Assembly (NCBI GenBank): GCA_900323505.1
Contig: OOIN01000039.1
Span: 372,001 to 436,000 of the forward strand
Length of the DNA: 64,000 bases
Origin: Ustilago trichophora
Taxonomy: Eukaryota; Basidiomycota; Ustilaginomycetes; Ustilaginales; Ustilaginaceae
Direction of reading: 5' to 3'
In this document: positions 52,110 to 62,455 of the stretch, one piece after another
Layout of the letters: each line of letters starts with the position of its first letter
How positions within the stretch are numbered: the first letter of the stretch is position 1
Position numbers and translations under genes: made by a program
The notes under the pieces: generated by a model
Told to the model about the DNA's origin: nothing
Databases searched by the model: none
What the model saw: the letters and a program-made list of their open reading frames with translations, nothing else

Positions 52110-54466
52110 ATGGCTTCATCCGCTCCAGCCTCCATCGTCGTCGTCACTGGCATCAACAAGTCGACCGCCAAGAAGCAGATCGACGACTTTTTCAGCTTCT
52201 GCGGCTCCATTGCAAAGCTCGACCTCGCCGACCATGGCCCTGCCCACCAAAAGGCCGTCATCGAGTTTGCCAAGCCCAGCGCTGCTAGCACCGCTGTGAT
52301 GCTTCACGGTAGCTCACTTGACGGCGCCACTCTCTCTGTTGCGCTCGCTGGCAATGCTGCTGATGCTGCTGCTGCTGCTGCTGCTGCTGCCGCCAGTGCC
52401 ACTCCTGCGACCGCTGCTCACCACGACGATGCCCAGCCCGTCGGACAGGAGGACAAGCCCAAGACAGCCATCGTTGCTGAATACCTCGCTCACGGCTACA
52501 CCATCTCGGACGAAATCACAAAGCGTGCCATCGAGCTCGACAGCAAGCACGGCCTCTCCACCAAGTTCAAGGGCTACCTTTCCCAGCTTGACCGATCTCT
52601 CGGCCAACGTCTTGAAAAGGCTGCCCCCTCAACCTCTGCAACCACCAGCAGGACCGAGCACACCCCCAGCGGCCCTGCAGCTCTCTCATCAGCCACTGAC
52701 AAGGTGGCAGCCGCCATGCCCGTCCCCGGCGAGGACGCTTCCTCTCAAGGCCCCAAGACCACCACCACCGTCCCTGATGCCACATCAGCCGCTGGCGCCG
52801 ACAAGCACGACCCTTCCTTCACCCGCAACCTTCAGCAGCGCGCTCAGGCTGTGCTCGAAAAGCCCGAGGTCAAGTCCAAGACCGATCTCGTCTGGACCAA
52901 GCTTAGCGAATACTACAACGCCTTCGCCAATCACCCCAAAATTCACGACTTTTACTCCAAGACCTCCAAGACCGTCACGGACGTGCACGAGGAAGCCAAG
53001 CGCATCGCAGAAAAGAAGAAGCAGGGTGGACCTGCGGGCGCGGCCGGCACTTCTGCGCCCACTCCTTCCACCGGTGCCAAGCAGATGAGCGTCTCCTGGC
53101 TCGTTCTTGGCCTCGTGCTCTTCTCAACTCTCTCGCTCAACGGTGTCGCTGCCCATAGCCATGATGGCATCTCCAATGAGCCCGCAGAGGTAGCTGGCTT
53201 CTCGCCCACCGACATTGAGCACGAGAGCTACATCCAGAGGCACATGCGCACCGAGCACCACATCAACGCCTTCAACCTTGGCAGTGCCTTTGCGCTTCAC
53301 GATCTCGACCGCAATGGCGTGCTCGACCGAGCCGAAATCGAGGCCATCTACGGCGTACACCACTCTGAGTCCAAAAAGCACTCCAAGACGGCTGAAGTGC
53401 ACGACGAGAAGGCCGACAAAATCGTCGGCGCCGTGCTTCGTGCCATGGACACCAACGGTGACGACCTTATCACCAAGAAGGAGTTCATCGATGCTGGCCC
53501 CAACGGTCTTCCTATCTTCCCAGAGTACAACATTGGCAGTCTTGGACACCACTACGATGAGGAGTCCGAGTTCTTCGTCCACCACGAAGAGCTCTACCAC
53601 AACACACCCGAGACCCAGACGGACGAGGCCTACAATCACAAGGAAGACATTGAACATTTTGCCCATCACGAAAAGATCGAGCAGGAGGAGGAGCGACGTG
53701 AGCGCAAGGCCGAGGGCCTTCCCACCATCGAGGAGGACGAGCGGCTCAAGAAGGAGGCTGCCGCCCGCGGTGAAAAGTACGTATCGCCTTACGACCAGCA
53801 GCTGACACCCGAAGAGCAGAAGAAGGCGCAGAAGCAGCACGAAGAGGCTCAGCTCGGCAATGCTGTACGTGAGGCCGAGGCGTCTCAGCACGTCTTCCGA
53901 ACTCCCTCGGGTACGCACGTCGTCAAGGAGGAGCAGATGGTCTTCCAGGACATCGAGGTCGACAACGCCGGTCGTCCCGCACACCCGCCTGCCAATGTCA
54001 ACGCTGCCAAGGCGGCGGCTGCCGACCAGTCCAGCCAGCGTCTCCCTCACGGCGTGGCTGATCGCGTGCCAGGAGAGACCGAGGAAGGCCGAAAGCAACG
54101 CCTTGCTGCCGCTAAGCACGAAGCCTCGCGACGACCCTCGTACGGCCAGGGCGAAAAGGGCTTTGCATACCCCAAGGACGACAGCGATCGCATGCGAAAG
54201 GGCGCCCCATATAAGGTAAGTAGACGAGTTTCTCGTGCTAGATCCAGCCCGGCCATCCCAATGACGAACCAATCTGTTCTAACCACGAACAGTATCCTCC
54301 TTTGCAAAAACAGTTCCGCGTCAAGAAGCAGTCCTACTTTGTAAGTATTAGGCCCGGACCGAGCGATTTGTGACAGCAGAGATGGGTTCAGCTGCTTACC
54401 CTTTGATGTATTCCTAACCTTCCCATCCCCTTGCGACCACGTTTGCCAATACAGGGCGAGTTTTAA
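52110..54466 (+). CDS. RRM protein joined in frame to a secretory EF-hand protein (Vip1-like :: Ssp120/nucleobindin-like)
   Basis: Model: join(52110..54215, 54293..54340, 54455..54466), 721 residues. Residues 1-325: an N-terminal RRM (IVVVTGINKSTAKKQIDDFF, then AVIEFAKPSAAS; about 5-80), an Ala run, a conserved middle (HGYTISDEITKRAIELD) and a helical end (DVHEEAKRIAEKKK), as in fungal Vip1-type cytosolic RRM proteins. Residue 326 is Met and opens a classical signal peptide (VLGLVLFSTLSLNGVAA) followed by HSHDG. Two EF-hands come next (DLDRNGVLDRAE, about 398; DTNGDDLITKKEF, about 446) and a long Glu/Lys coiled coil, as in Ssp120/nucleobindin. The tail QSYFGEF needs both small introns (GTAAGT donors, CAG acceptors). 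There is no stop between the halves. The start is the ATG in CCGCCATGG; an in-frame ATG at 51777 would add 111 low-quality residues. Whether one or two proteins result is unknown. Confidence 0.8.
52361..52393 (+). repeat. GCT/CTG triplet run in coding sequence
   Basis: About ten CTG/GCT triplets just after the RRM of the gene at 52110, encoding an alanine run. The length may be polymorphic. Confidence 0.9.
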
Positions 54467-55586
54467 CGCGTCTCCGCTCTCGCGCGCTCTTCAGTGCTTG
54501 CGGCTCGAGACCTCGACCATGTTTTCGTGTATCTGTTCCCCGCATCAAGTATTTCATTCTTTGTTTATATGATTTGGCCGCTAGACTCGACCGACGCGTA
54601 TCGACGCTGAAGTGCGCGAGACCGAGTTCGAATGTGAATCAGGCATAGCGACGGTCTAGCCTGGTAACATGAGTGAACAACTGCATCGAGGACAAATGCG
54701 CGCGAAATTGGGCACCCTACACAGGTCACAAAGTCTCTCTGAGAGTGACAGGGATTGCGAGACATGTCAGACATTGGTTGCAGTGATTATGGGGAGAGAA
54801 GGCAGACTAAGAGACGGTGGCGCGGGGGCATGGAAAGCTGTCACTAGATCGAGGCGAAGTTGAATCGCAGCAGACTCAAACTCGCGGCCTTCAGCCTGCA
54901 TCGTGGAGCCTAAGCTAGCTCGAAGCGCCAGACGAATGGCATCTTCCGAGGCATCATTATAGCGACCCAAAGAGATGTAAAAATGCCAACAAAACGATAA
55001 CGCCAGGATAGAGATCTCTCTGAAGCTCCCGCGTCCAGTTTGGACACATACTATGGGCGGATAGATGAGCGCAGCTTGGAACGGCAGTCACAATCTCTTT
55101 GCATTGCCTTGCTCCACTCTGTTCTCTCCTCGCTGTCGGCTGCATGCATTCACCACCACCAACGACAAACGGCTTAATGGAGCGATAGCCTCGCAAAGGC
55201 TCTGCCGACAGTCGAGGACCTAGGTCTCTTTTCGGATGTCGACGCTCTGCTTGGGACAATCTCGCAGGCGTCTTCGATGTCGTCTGACTGCGACTACGAG
55301 TCTGACGAGTGCGACACTTCAGCATCGGCGTCTTCCAAATCGGTACCTTCCAAGACGGCATGCCCGTGCTGCACAACATGCTTTGGTGTCGTCAACTCGA
55401 GGCGATCGTGATGATCGACTTGGAAGGTGCCAGACTGATCTAGGGATCATTCACACAAGCCTCTCGAACGAACTAATATTTTGATTCCACAGTCCTCGCT
55501 CCCTTCACTAATTGGTGGTCTGATACGGAAATGCGTCGGTGGTACAGTTGCGTCAGTACTACAGCATCTAACGTCATAAGATAGAG
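54467..55586. other. Convergent intergenic region with a possible gene remnant
   Basis: 1.1 kb between the 3' ends of the EF-hand gene and TRM82. The only coding-like stretch is the plus-strand frame 55178-55411, described separately. The remainder has no motif. Confidence 0.45.
55178..55411 (+). pseudogene. Possible orphan exon or gene remnant
   Basis: An open frame of 77 codons with coding-like composition: ALPTVEDLGLFSDVDALLG, then a Ser/Asp-rich stretch with CDYESDECD and a Cys-rich end (CPCCTTCFGVV). The only in-frame ATG is at 55277, leaving 44 residues. A stop precedes the frame at 55175-55177, so an upstream exon or start is missing. It could be a relic of a lost gene, an exon of an unspotted small gene, or chance. 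Confidence 0.25.
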
Positions 55587-57458
55587 TTATTGTTGGCCCT
55601 GCTCTTGTGCCTGCTCCTGTGCCAGACGAATTGCTTCTCGGTTGCGTTCTCGACCGCGTTCCCGCTTGCCACCCTGCATGGTCTTGACGAGCTTGCGGCG
55701 CTGCTCGACATCTCCCTCGGGATTTGAAGAAGCACTCGACGGCTTTGTCTGATCGACCTGCGCGACACCGATGAGAGATGTGTCGAGAGGATGATTAAAG
55801 CGTCCCTTGCGTGACGATCTGGTTGCGATGATCTCGGCCGATGACGGCACCTCGATCTTTGGCCAAGTGGTGAGCGCTGGGTATAAGCCGAGATGCTCAA
55901 CGATCGACTCATCCAACAGGGCTCGCGGTGTTTCAGATTCGCCTGTGGTGGGCTTTAAAAGTGCTGCAACGAGTCCTGGAGTAGCTTGTCGCTCAAAGTC
56001 GCCAGATGCGTTTAGCGTGAACATGCCGGCTTCAGCATTGTCGCTGTCTGTCGGCTGTTGTGAGCGGAATTCGGGGCGTGTGTCGAAAGTTGCGATGATG
56101 CAAGTGCCGTGGCGCTGGACGAGGGTGAGATGCAAGATGGGCACAGAAGCCCGAGTGACTCGGATGTGCTCGGAAATGTCGCGCACCTTGTCGTCGGATG
56201 TCAGAGGCGCCAGCAAAGCGGAAAGAGGCACATGGAAGAAGGCGGTAGCACCCTCGACGACTACCAAGAGCATTGGCGTTCCTTGCGCATCGTTGAAGGG
56301 AATCAGATCGCTAATAACGATGACGGGCTTGCTATCCTTGGCGTACTGCACGGCAAGTTGCTTGGGCTCGGCTTGGCCGTCTGCGTTGCCATCTCCAGCC
56401 TGTTTGCGCTTGACAGCTTTGTTGCGCTTGCTCGAGGCTTGGAGTGCCTTTGACTCCCTCTTTCTCTCCTCGCGGTCACGAGCGAGGACGTAGGGCGCCA
56501 GAGCGGCACTCAGTTCGTTGATGGACAGGCATGCATTGTCGGACGAAGTGTCAGTCGATGGGGCAGCACCAGGCTGGGGCAAGGCCCAGACTCTCAATGC
56601 GCGGCCACCCTCGGAGCTGACGAGACGCAGCTTGCCCTCAGCGTTAGATACGACAGCCAAGGCTCCAACGGATGCCTCTGATCCCATCAGATATCGGTCG
56701 ATGACGTAGGCCAGACGCTTCTGTCCCCATCTGGAAATACGGATGTGCTCGTCGCGGTCGCCGGTGATGATATAAGCGGGCGGAGCGTTCTGCATTGCTG
56801 ATGGGATGAAGGCGAGACTGGTGATCATACTGACGTGTCCCAAAAGGATTTGCATGGAAGGGTCGTCTGGCGAATCCATCTGATCCTGCTCGTCTACCTG
56901 AGATTGTTTGGCGGCAGCATGTACGGAAGCAGATGGTAGCGTTCGTACGTCGTTCTCGTTGACCATGAAACTGCGGACGTCGCCGAATCGATCGATGCAG
57001 ATGAGCTCTTCGGATCCAGCGGGGGTGGAGTCACTTGGTGGCATCCAGTGCAGGATAGCGGCTCGCTTGGGCAAGAGCTTGATGACCGTCTCCTTGCCAA
57101 GCTCGAATCCAGTGATTTGGCCTGTGGAGGATCGTGCGAGTTTCCAGACTCGGAGCACCTTGTCGTCTCCAGTGAGTGCGAGGAATTTATCGCTGTGCGA
57201 AAAGCTGGCGAGACGTGCAAAACTGATATGAGGCTGGTCGGCGTAACGTGCTGCGTCGGATTGATCGGGAAGAGTTGGCTGGGGTACAAAGACTGTTGTA
57301 GACATGGCGTAGGTGGCGAAGCTGCCGTCCGACTGGCCATCGACGAGCTGAATCGAGTTTGCAGAAAGGAAGACCGAGAGGTCCGAGTGATGGGCGGCAG
57401 CAACATGGTGAAAAGGCGCACTAGCCATTGTGGCTGTGGATGGACCTGCTTCTGTCAT
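55587..57458 (-). CDS. TRM82: tRNA (guanine-N7)-methyltransferase non-catalytic WD40 subunit
   Basis: A 623-residue WD40 protein that, with the catalytic Trm8, forms m7G46 in tRNA. The start is the ATG at 57458 (MTEAGPST); the longer frame begins at GTG. A second Met (MASAPFHHV) follows ten residues later. Repeat-like segments include FARLASFSHSDKFLALTGDDKVLRVW, ILLGHVSMITSLAFIP and YIITGDRDEHIRISRW followed by RYLMGSEASVGALAV; the last two are the most Trm82/WDR4-like. It is longer than yeast Trm82 (444) because of a basic insertion (KALQASSKRNKAVKRKQ) and a C-terminal extension ending in Arg/Gln-rich sequence. There is no intron. Confidence 0.88.
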   Translation of the reverse strand: MTEAGPSTATMASAPFHHVAAAHHSDLSVFLSANSIQLVDGQSDGSFATYAMSTTVFVPQPTLPDQSDAARYADQPHISFARLASFSHSDKFLALTGDDKVLRVWKLARSSTGQITGFELGKETVIKLLPKRAAILHWMPPSDSTPAGSEELICIDRFGDVRSFMVNENDVRTLPSASVHAAAKQSQVDEQDQMDSPDDPSMQILLGHVSMITSLAFIPSAMQNAPPAYIITGDRDEHIRISRWGQKRLAYVIDRYLMGSEASVGALAVVSNAEGKLRLVSSEGGRALRVWALPQPGAAPSTDTSSDNACLSINELSAALAPYVLARDREERKRESKALQASSKRNKAVKRKQAGDGNADGQAEPKQLAVQYAKDSKPVIVISDLIPFNDAQGTPMLLVVVEGATAFFHVPLSALLAPLTSDDKVRDISEHIRVTRASVPILHLTLVQRHGTCIIATFDTRPEFRSQQPTDSDNAEAGMFTLNASGDFERQATPGLVAALLKPTTGESETPRALLDESIVEHLGLYPALTTWPKIEVPSSAEIIATRSSRKGRFNHPLDTSLIGVAQVDQTKPSSASSNPEGDVEQRRKLVKTMQGGKRERGRERNREAIRLAQEQAQEQGQQ

Positions 57459-58241
57459 GGTGTCCAAAGTCTCTAGATGAATGATGTGGTTGGAAGAAGA
57501 GAGATACGACGCTACTGCTCCAAGAGGCCACAAGAATGCTGAACCATGTTCTTGGTGCGTGTGTTGCAGAAATGATTTCTTCCAAACCTCCACCCCACAT
57601 GAAAAACCCTATTTTTTTTATATTTTTTTTTTGTTTGGCATTTTGTTTCTTTGACAGCGACTCGCACGAATAGAAGCTGCTCTGTCGGGTCAAATCGATC
57701 ACAAAACCAAGATTTGTAATTGCGCGCTGAACTGACCCGTATTGAATTTTTGTTTTCGAAAATTCAGCCTCTGCTCTCTGGAACGGGGCTCTCCGGAACA
57801 AGTGGTTTCCACTTTATCCGTATTCACTTGCAGGAGCATGACCTACAAATTTGGCAGAGTCATTACTGGAGAAGGCTCGAGTTCAATACAAACTGGCTTT
57901 GCTCATTTCATTTTGTTAAATAACACTCTACAAATCAAGCTCACCAATCAAGTCTTTGAAAATGGTCAGTCAATCGTGTCAAGCAAGTTGTTTCTTTCTT
58001 GCTTGCTCTCTTTCGGCCGTTGACCAAAGATTGAGAAGAGAAGCAAGGGAAGAGGAATCTTTTGAAACTCGAAGCTCTGTAGTGCATCCTCCGTCCTCGT
58101 CGCTCTGCTTGGTCTGTTCATCATTGTCGCGATCTTCACCTCACCATCACTTGTCGTCTTCCTCTTCCTCTTCCTCTTCTCTTCACCTCACCTCACCTCA
58201 CCTCACCTCACCTCAATTTCTGTCGCACAGCCTCCGTTATC
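57459..58241. other. Divergent promoter between TRM82 and the MPP beta gene
   Basis: 783 bases. It contains a T-rich patch at about 57610-57645 and a long pyrimidine-rich leader (58090-58241) ending in the CCTCA repeat. No gene is seen. Confidence 0.5.
58186..58215 (+). repeat. (CCTCA)6 pentamer repeat in a 5' UTR
   Basis: Six perfect CCTCA units ending 26 bases before the MPP beta ATG, within the probable leader. Confidence 0.95.
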
Positions 58242-60131
58242 ATGGCTGCTCGTCTCTTCGCACAGTCCTCGTTGAGGCTCGCCCGAGCCCACAAGGTTCC
58301 AGCCACCACCGCTACCTTTAACCTTCGCAACTTGGCCACCGCCGTCTCTCGTCACCCCATCACCCAGACCACCACCCTCTCCAACGGCCTTACCGTCGCC
58401 ACCGAGTCCAACCCCTCGGCTCAGACCGCCACTGTTGGTGTTTGGATCGATGCCGGTTCCCGCGCCGAGACAGATCGCACCAACGGTACCGCCCACTTCC
58501 TCGAGCACATGGCTTTCAAGGGTACGTATGCCGCCTCGATATACCACAGCATTCCGCACCACATTGCTGCCACATTGTACCGCGCCATATTAGCCCTATT
58601 TCCGAAGCAATCTTTCGCACACCACCATCGACACAACGTCACTGCACGCCATTTTGATCAAAAACTCTTCTCTCGTCCCGCTGATCAAATCGTCAATCAG
58701 CAAGCACCACGTGGCCGTGCGCACCAGCCTTTATCATGTCGATACGATAGGATCGGCGCCAACACAAACAGCGAGCAAGCGCAGCAATGGCAACGCGAAC
58801 CACGAGAGAGAACAGAGTCAACCGTCCGCCCACCATTGCTGAGCGTCGCTATCATAGCGCAATGTGGTAGCGCTCATATTACATCGACACGTCCTGACTG
58901 ACCTTTTTGCCTTCTGCTTTTCCTGCCATTCCGCCATGCGTTCGATCCGTTGTCGCCTCTCGCTCACCGCCCTGCAGGAACCGGCAAGCGATCCCAGCAC
59001 GCCCTTGAGCTCGAGGTTGAGAACCTCGGTGCCCACCTCAACGCTTACACCTCTCGCGAACAGACCGTCTACTACGCCAAGGCCTTCCGCAAGGACGTCG
59101 ACAAGGCCGTCGACATCATCTCGGACATTCTGCAGAACTCCAAGCTCGAGAACTCGGCCATCGAGCGCGAGCGCGATGTGATCCTCCGCGAGCAGGAGGA
59201 GGTTGACAAGCTCAAGGAAGAGGTTGTCTTCGACCACCTTCACTCGGTTGCTTTCCAGGGCCAGCCTCTTGGCCGCACCATCCTCGGCCCCAAAAAGAAC
59301 ATCCTCTCCATCAAGCGTGAGGACCTTGCCGAGTACATCAAGACCAACTACACTGCTGATCGTATGGTCCTTGTCGGCGCTGGTGGCATCGAGCACGAGT
59401 CGCTCGTCAAACTCGCCGAACAGCACTTTGGCAGCCTCCCCGTCAGCCAGAGCCCCATCAAGCTCGGCCAGTCCTCGTCGCCCAAGACCAGCTTTGTTGG
59501 TTCCGAGGTGCGAATCCGTGACGACACCTCGCCCACCTGCAACTTTGCGCTCGCCGTTGAGGGTGTTTCGTGGAAGTCGCCCGATTACTTCCCCATGCTC
59601 GTCCTCCAGAGCATCATGGGCAACTGGGACCGTTCGCTCGGCTCGAGCCCTTTGCTCTCGTCGCGTCTCTCGCACATTGTCTCGTCCAACAACCTCGCCA
59701 ACTCGTTCGTGCACTTCTCCACCTCGTACTCGGACACTGGTCTTTGGGGTGTCTACATGGTTTCCGAGAACTTCCTGCAGCTCGACGACCTGATCCACTT
59801 TACTCTTCGTGAATGGCAGCGAATGAGCACTGCTCCCACCGAGGGTGAGGTGGAGCGTGCCAAGGCTCAGCTCAAGGCCAGCTTGTTGCTTGGTCTTGAC
59901 GGCACCACTGCCATTGCCGAGGACATTGGACGACAGCTCGTCACCGCCGGCAAGCGATACACGCCACACGAAATCCAGGCCGCCATTGACTCGATCGGCG
60001 TCCAGGACATTCAGCGCGTCGCCCGCACCTACCTGTGGGATGCCGACTTTGCCCTTGCCGCACACGGACAGGTCGAGGGTATTCTCGACTACAACCGAAT
60101 CCGATCCGACCTCAGCAGCATGGTCTGGTAA
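58242..60131 (+). CDS. MAS1: Mitochondrial processing peptidase, beta (catalytic) subunit
   Basis: A 477-residue M16 zinc protease that removes presequences in the mitochondrial matrix. Two exons: join(58242..58521, 58978..60131), split within the Gly codon after HFLEHMAFK. The start gives an Arg/Ala/Ser-rich presequence ([18 protein letters not shown]). The inverted zinc motif HFLEH lies at residues 85-89, with the downstream Glu in [23 protein letters not shown]-like family motifs follow ([12 protein letters not shown]). The end [11 protein letters not shown] matches the family. The presence of a full HxxEH supports the catalytic beta subunit rather than alpha or a complex III core protein. 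The intron (456 bases) is the longest in the window and begins GTACGT. Confidence 0.95.
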
Positions 60132-60850
60132 ACCAGTCCCACACAAGGAAGCGGATCCGTCCATAGGTTCGCTTTCGTAAACATTCTCATTATAACTCGG
60201 TCCCTTTGGCCTTGTATTTCTGACACTAGACGTCATCGCTATTTTTGTGCGGAAGATACCGCTTCCTTTGAATGTCAACCCTTTCCCAGCTTGCCTTGAT
60301 ACCTGACATTGAAGGTATGTGTGCTCAATCAAGTGGCTAGCCTGCTGGCTCTAGATTAACGTGCTATTGAGTCGTTCAGCTGAAGACGGAGGGAATCAGT
60401 CAGTTCCCAAAGTAGAGACATCTGCTGCGACTTGATGAGAAAGAACGGATACAGTAGCTCGAGTGCCAAGATGGAATTGCGTTTGGGCCAGTGCGTGGAG
60501 TTGAGAATTTCCGCAAAATACAGTACACGACACAGTTTGAGACAGCCAGCGAACGAGCCACACGCAACGGGGACAGTTATTTATGAAATTACAATATTAG
60601 CAAAAGTAACACGCTGCGTTTTGGCTGTGTGAGGAGAACTGAAGAACAGTTCCAACTCTACTCCGACCACCAACCGCCTCCCGCCTCCCGCCTCCCGCCT
60701 CGACTTCTTCCAAGTCCATACACCACCATCATCTTCCTGATACCCACTTCTTCTTGTTCTTGCAGTGTACGTTTCGCTTTCCATCTAGCCTTCCTCCCAA
60801 CACCATCTGATTCTCGTATCTTCGCGCGCAAGCGTTGCTCACAGCACGAG
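60132..60850. other. Intergenic, epsin promoter
   Basis: 719 bases between two plus-strand genes. Pyrimidine-rich (CTCCCGC repeated) from about 60660 to 60850. No gene is seen; the open frame upstream of 60851 has no ATG. Confidence 0.5.
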
Positions 60851-62173
60851 ATGGATTTTGACGACATCGGCAACAAGCTTGCCAACCTGACCATGTACGA
60901 CGTCAAGTCGCTCTACCGCTCAGCCAGAAATTATGCGCTCAACATCAGCGAGATTGAGGCCAAAGTTGATGAAGCCACCAACGATGATCCATGGGGCGCC
61001 AGCTCTACCCTCATGCAGGAGATCGCCCAGGCCACCAACAACTTCCAGGATTTCAACGAGATCATGCCCACCATCTACCGCCGCTTTATGGAGAAGGAGG
61101 CGCGCGAATGGCGCCAGATCTACAAGGCCCTGCAGCTGCTTGAATACCTCGTCAAACACGGCTCGGAACGTGTTGTCGATGACGCCCGTTCCCATCTCGC
61201 CACCATCAAGATTCTGCGCAACTTCCACTACATTGACGAGAAGGGCAAGGACCAGGGTATCAATGTGCGCAACCGTGCCAAAGAGCTTGCAGAGCTGCTT
61301 TCTGACGTAGATCGTATCCGACAGGAGAGAAGGAAGGCTCGCAGCAACAAGACCAAGTACACTGGTGGAGGCAACGCCGAGTTTGTTCCCGGCAGCGGCA
61401 CAGGTCGATACGGTGGATTCGGCAGCGACAGCTACTGGGCTGGCGGAGGAGCTGCTCCCGGCGCTGGTAGTTCTAGTGGTGGAGGTGGCGGAAGTGGTGC
61501 TGCTGCTCGTGAGAGCTTCGAGGAGTACGATGCCGGTGACTACGAGCAGACGCCTGCTGATCGACCAAGGCCGAGCTCGAGCACAACGCGTGCTGGAGGC
61601 TCGCGCAGCTCGCAGGCAGCACCGCCCAAGAAAGAGGCTCCCAAGGTTGCTGACCTCTTCAGCTTTGACGACGATGATGAGCCTGCTGCCCCTGCCCCAG
61701 CAGCTCCGGCGGCTCCAGCCGCTCAGCCCGCGTCTGGTGCCGCCGACGCCAGCGATGCATTCGGTGACGACTTTGATGACTTCCAAGCTGCGCCTGCTCC
61801 TGCTGCTCCCGCCAAACCTGCTGCTGCTCCAGCCGTCAAGCCTCAAGCTGCCTCGTTTGACTTTTTCGACTCGGCACCAGCCGCCCCGAAATCCGCTTCC
61901 AGCGGCGTCATGTCGCCATCGCAGACTTCGCAACCTTCTACCCCTGCCACCACCTCGCGTCCCGCAGCCTCGACCAACTCGTCCTTCAACTTTGACGATC
62001 TCTGGGCTGCTTCTTCGGGCAAGTCGAGCAATGCTGCAGGAAAGCAGAAGATGTCAATGGCCGAGATGGCCAAGAACCAGAGCTCGAGCGCGTTGTTTGC
62101 TTCGCAGTCTTCCAACTCGGCACAGCCTGCAGCTCAGCAGAACAAGAAGCAGGACATCTTTGACTTGCTGTAA
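60851..62173 (+). CDS. ENTH-domain epsin-related adaptor (Ent3/epsinR type)
   Basis: A 440-residue clathrin adaptor for Golgi/endosome traffic. The ENTH domain covers about residues 15-155: VDEATNDDPWGASSTLMQEIAQAT, IYRRFMEKEAREWRQIYKAL, LEYLVKHGSERVVDDAR and KGKDQGINVRNRAKELAELL. The order matches epsins, and DPWGAS is typical. The rest is disordered: a Gly/Ser stretch, then Ala/Pro-rich sequence with acidic-phenylalanine motifs (FGDDFDDFQ at about 303, LFSFDDDD, SFNFDDLW) that in Ent3/epsinR bind AP-1 and GGA ear domains. No ubiquitin-interacting motif is seen, which favours Ent3/epsinR over the endocytic epsins. It ends in DIFDLL, similar to a clathrin-box-like tail. The ATG is at 60851. 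Confidence 0.92.
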   Translation: MDFDDIGNKLANLTMYDVKSLYRSARNYALNISEIEAKVDEATNDDPWGASSTLMQEIAQATNNFQDFNEIMPTIYRRFMEKEAREWRQIYKALQLLEYLVKHGSERVVDDARSHLATIKILRNFHYIDEKGKDQGINVRNRAKELAELLSDVDRIRQERRKARSNKTKYTGGGNAEFVPGSGTGRYGGFGSDSYWAGGGAAPGAGSSSGGGGGSGAAARESFEEYDAGDYEQTPADRPRPSSSTTRAGGSRSSQAAPPKKEAPKVADLFSFDDDDEPAAPAPAAPAAPAAQPASGAADASDAFGDDFDDFQAAPAPAAPAKPAAAPAVKPQAASFDFFDSAPAAPKSASSGVMSPSQTSQPSTPATTSRPAASTNSSFNFDDLWAASSGKSSNAAGKQKMSMAEMAKNQSSSALFASQSSNSAQPAAQQNKKQDIFDLL

Positions 62174-62455
62174 GCACATTCCGAATGTCACCCGCCGTTT
62201 CATGTTTCATGTACGTCATTTCTCTTTTGATTCAATTTACAGATCCTTTTATCCTTTAAGGTTCCGCACAAAGGCTTCTGAGAGGAACAAAGCGTGCAGG
62301 CTTGTGCAGGCGCGAAGCTTCCAGATTGTGCGCATGCAAGGCAGAAGCTGAGCGAGGAACAACCCAGACCGAGGGTCGATCCATTGCTGCTTTCGGCCAT
62401 CGCATCCTAATCAAGTTCGGTCCCCCACCATCGGTCTTCGCCACCATCAAATACC

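Noticed and set aside
54620..54660. GAGTTCGAATG resembling a tRNA B box
   Set aside because: The flanking bases do not pair as a T stem, and no acceptor or anticodon arms are present upstream.
58818..60332. 504-codon ORF antisense to the MPP beta gene
   Set aside because: A codon-bias shadow. The plus strand encodes a full M16 peptidase.
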